Below are positions 61,541 to 64,000 of a DNA stretch of 64,000 bases, piece after piece. The DNA comes from Rhynchopus sp. YZ270_cl-10. Its lineage: Eukaryota; Euglenozoa; Diplonemea; Diplonemida; Diplonemidae. Below the pieces are notes generated by a model. It saw only the letters and a list, made by a program, of their open reading frames with translations, was not told the origin of the DNA and did no database searches. The stretch spans positions 806,001 to 870,000 of the forward strand of contig OZ037894.1 in assembly GCA_964035575.1 (NCBI GenBank), given 5' to 3'. A program made the position numbers and the translations under genes. How positions within the stretch are numbered: the first letter of the stretch is position 1; each line of letters starts with the position of its first letter.

Positions 61541-62797
61541 ATGGATCTGTCGGTGCAGGCGTTGGACGGAAGCACATACGTGATCGATGTGGGAGTGGAT
61601 GACACAACAGAGGACGTGCGGCGGAAGGTGGCGTCTGCAGCTGGGTTGTCTGAAGACAGCTTTGAGATGAGTGTCGGAGGGAGTGGCGCAGGAGAGGACA
61701 TCGCCATCACGCAGCTGAGTGCTGGGGACACGATTTTTTTGACACAATCGAGGAAACACGAAGCCATCACAGCACTGCGTGCTTTGGGTGAGCCAAACCC
61801 CACAGCAGGGAGACTGGGACGCGTGAGCGATCCTGAGGTGGCGCGTTTGTTTCTGCAGGCGGAAGTTGCGACTGCGATTCCTTCAAGCTTCCTATCAAAC
61901 TCACACATGACCACACTTGACCTTAGCCAGGTCTCGATTGTGACGGAGGTGGATGACTATTTCCTTTACTCTGCCACTTCTTTGACGGATCTCGATGTGT
62001 CGGGTTTGGTCAATGTCACGCACATTGGTTCACACTTTGCTGCGGAATGCAGAAGCCTGAGAACACTGGACCTCTCGAGATGGACCAATGTCACGGAAAT
62101 TGACGACTCGTTCCTTTCGAACTGCGTGGGGTTGACAGACATCGATGTGTCGGGGTTCGGCAACGTCACACACATCAAGGACTTCTTTGTCTACCACTGC
62201 CGTGAGCTGCTGAGGCTGGATCTGTCTGCGATGTGCAGGGTCACGGAGGTGGGGAGTTTCTTCGTTGCTGAGTCCAGGTCGTTGAAAACGATTGAGTTGG
62301 CAGCGTTGAGACACGTCACGTGCATTGGGAAGAACTTTCTCTCTGCCAGCACCGTCACCACAGTAGATTTGTCCACCTGGCGCAGTGTTGAGTACGTGAA
62401 GGTCGACTTCCTATACAACTGCAGGGAAGTGACGACACTCGATATCTCAGGTTTCCATAAAGTGATGCACATCACCGGCTCCTTCCTCCATAACTGCTGG
62501 GCGCTGAGTGCGCTAGACCTGTCCGCACTGAGCAACGTCACCCGCATCGACGACGGCTTCCTGTACAGCTGCAAGGGGCTGACAAGCCTCGATTTGTCGC
62601 CACTCAGCAAGGTTGGAAAAGCGAACTTTTCATTCCTCCGCAACTGCGTGAAGTTGAGAAGGATCGACATCTCTGGGTGCAGAAGCGCTGTTGCAAATAA
62701 AGTATGCAAGATGCACGAAGGACGCGATGTCGTGATCCTCAAGGACGGCGTTCAGGTGGGGGCACGGTCCTGGCAGAAGACCTGCAGTTGTTCCTGA
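61541..62797 (+). CDS. UBL-LRR protein, tandem copy 2 (418 aa)
   Basis: About 93 percent like copy 1 by eye. The UBL is identical over residues 1-75. Most changes are in the linker (EPNPTAGRLGRV), single LRR positions (GDYFLYS to DDYFLYS; EIPGSFLCN to HITGSFLHN) and the tail, with short deletions. It also ends KTCSCS. LRR surface changes with a constant UBL suggest diversification of recognition while keeping one effector part. Confidence 0.85.
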   Translation: MDLSVQALDGSTYVIDVGVDDTTEDVRRKVASAAGLSEDSFEMSVGGSGAGEDIAITQLSAGDTIFLTQSRKHEAITALRALGEPNPTAGRLGRVSDPEVARLFLQAEVATAIPSSFLSNSHMTTLDLSQVSIVTEVDDYFLYSATSLTDLDVSGLVNVTHIGSHFAAECRSLRTLDLSRWTNVTEIDDSFLSNCVGLTDIDVSGFGNVTHIKDFFVYHCRELLRLDLSAMCRVTEVGSFFVAESRSLKTIELAALRHVTCIGKNFLSASTVTTVDLSTWRSVEYVKVDFLYNCREVTTLDISGFHKVMHITGSFLHNCWALSALDLSALSNVTRIDDGFLYSCKGLTSLDLSPLSKVGKANFSFLRNCVKLRRIDISGCRSAVANKVCKMHEGRDVVILKDGVQVGARSWQKTCSCS

Positions 62798-62824
62798 CAC
62801 TTCTCTCTCAACACAAAAATGTGT

Positions 62825-63345
62825 TTGGAAACCAGCAAAAAGATAGAGCCACCAACGAGATCCCTGCAGAGTATTTCCCCCTGCATTCCCTTTCACTTTG
62901 CGCCAAATCAGATCTGACACCTATTTGACAAAAATAAAATGGGGGAAAATACTTACCAGCTTTCCCAGAGGAATGTTGTTAAGAGATCAAATGGCGGTTA
63001 TATTGTATGGGGGAGGGGGTTATTTTTTCATCCGCAGAGCAGCAGTGCCTGCATCCGGTGTCTAGTGAGGCGTTTGCACTTTGAACTGATTTCTTACTAT
63101 GGCAGTCTTTCAAAGTGCCTTTCCCCATTCATGTTGCAAGAGGTGAATGTTGAAACGTTTGAATAGGCTCGGTTAAAAAACAAGAAAGCAAACAAAAACA
63201 AACTTGGTCGAGAAGAGGATAGCGAATGTCCTAATCTCCAAAACAGTGAAAGAGCCCCGTCGCCCTGTTGCACATTCCTTCGTACAACCACCTTGTCAAC
63301 CCTCCCGCCCAGCACTTACACAAATACACACACCCTCACAGTACA
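62825..63345. repeat. Duplicated intergenic block, copy 2
   Basis: Counterpart of 61075-61540. It ends before new sequence that supplies the extra N-terminal domain of the third gene. Confidence 0.9.
63042..63084 (+). repeat. Motif H copy (63.0 kb)
   Basis: AGTGCCTGCATCCGGTGTCT then AGTGAGGCGTTTGCACTTTG. Confidence 0.75.
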
Positions 63346-63372
63346 GACCACACATTTCTTTCCCTTTTAAAA

Positions 63373-64000
63373 ATGCCTCTTTTAAAGGTGGTGGGCGACC
63401 AGGAGGCGATGTCGCTTGCACCGCATAACCCTTTTAGTTGGCAGGTTTCGCCTGGTAGGCCGTTGGACGAACCACGGCAGATGGCGTATTTGGTGTCCTC
63501 TTTGGGGCTTGCTTCGAGGGGGTGTATAGAGCTGCGTCTTCATCGAGGGACGAACCGGCAACAGCCTGCAGAAGAGCTGGACATCAGCGCTACCCCGGAG
63601 GTGAACAACCTGCACGCCAACGACTATGTGTATGTGATGTGCGGTGCCTCGCAGGATGGGTCATCGCCACAGGACTTTGCGGCACCAAAAATGGACCTGT
63701 CGGTGCAGTCGTTGGACGGAAGCACGTATGTGATCGATGTGGGAGTGGATGACACAACAGAAGACGTGCGGCGGAAGGTGGCGTCTGCAGCTGGGTTGTC
63801 TGAAGACAGCTTTGAGATGAGTGTCGGAGGGAGTGGCGTAGGAGAGGACATCGCCATCACGCAGCTGAGTGCTGGGGACACGATTTTTCTGACACCGTCG
63901 ATGACGTACGAAGCCAGAGCAATGCTGCGTGATTTGGGTGAGACAAACCTTACAGAAGGGAGACTGATGTGCGTGAGCGATCCTGAGGTGGCGCGTTTGT
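63373..64000 (+). CDS. UBL-LRR protein, tandem copy 3, double UBL (partial)
   Basis: ATG 63373 opens a frame that stays open to the window end and reaches MDLSVQSLDGSTYVIDVGVD at 63691 in phase after 106 codons. Those 106 residues (MPLLKVVGDQEAMSLAPHNP ... AANDYVYVM-like end) align with the UBL: DEPRQMAYLVSSLGLASRGC matches DTTEDVRRKVASAAGLSEDS, and LHANDYVYVM matches LSAGDTIFLT. So a diverged UBL-like domain precedes the standard one. After that the sequence follows copies 1 and 2 into the linker (ETNLTEGRLMCVSDPEVARL). Translation could instead start at 63691, but the upstream frame has coding-like composition throughout. The LRR part lies beyond the window. Confidence 0.75.
   Translation, partial: MPLLKVVGDQEAMSLAPHNPFSWQVSPGRPLDEPRQMAYLVSSLGLASRGCIELRLHRGTNRQQPAEELDISATPEVNNLHANDYVYVMCGASQDGSSPQDFAAPKMDLSVQSLDGSTYVIDVGVDDTTEDVRRKVASAAGLSEDSFEMSVGGSGVGEDIAITQLSAGDTIFLTPSMTYEARAMLRDLGETNLTEGRLMCVSDPEVARL

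Overview
The window is nuclear DNA of a unicellular eukaryote whose lineage I cannot fix. GC-rich coding blocks sit in AT-rich spacers full of A/T homopolymers. One gene has short spliceosomal introns with GTATG donors, and there are no bacterial-type operons or ribosome binding sites. The proteins are eukaryotic: a SAPS-type phosphatase regulatory subunit, a full ABCC/MRP transporter, a four-helix membrane protein, kinase-fold proteins, and fusions of a ubiquitin-like domain to BspA-type leucine-rich repeats (LRRs).

Layout. 1-3.2 kb is nested repeats and terminal-inverted-repeat (TIR) elements. 3.6-4.2 kb is the four-helix membrane protein. 6.2-8.1 kb is a UBL-LRR gene split by a 1-kb segment encoding a Cys/His-repeat protein. 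8.6-11.9 kb is a satellite block: a 7-bp repeat in two arrays inside a duplicated module, and a near-perfect 8-bp repeat of 176 copies. The duplicated module carries the tail of a minus-strand gene. 12.4-14.2 kb has a small unknown protein and a compact pseudokinase, followed by a 2-kb TIR element to 16.25 kb. 16.3-28.9 kb is a gene-poor spacer with hairpin elements and palindromes. 29.3-42.6 kb holds two large paralogues (ZZ-like finger, SPRY-like repeats, C-terminal pseudokinase). 45.8-49.7 kb is the ABC transporter, 53.8-57.7 kb the intron-containing SAPS gene, and 59.7 kb to the end a tandem array of UBL-LRR genes.

Common themes. All three kinase-like proteins lack the catalytic aspartate, so binding or scaffold roles are likelier than phosphotransfer. 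The UBL-LRR family is expanding by tandem duplication, and the last copy has a second, diverged UBL-like domain in front.

The most unusual signal is in the spacers. At least ten families of short (35-150 nt) hairpin-forming sequences recur. The largest shares an ACGAGAG loop closed by stems of different sequence, followed by a conserved TTCATCTT and a T-rich tail. By eye the stems show paired changes. They could be an undescribed ncRNA or 3'-end signal class, or very small mobile hairpins. All similarity calls are by eye; no database was searched.
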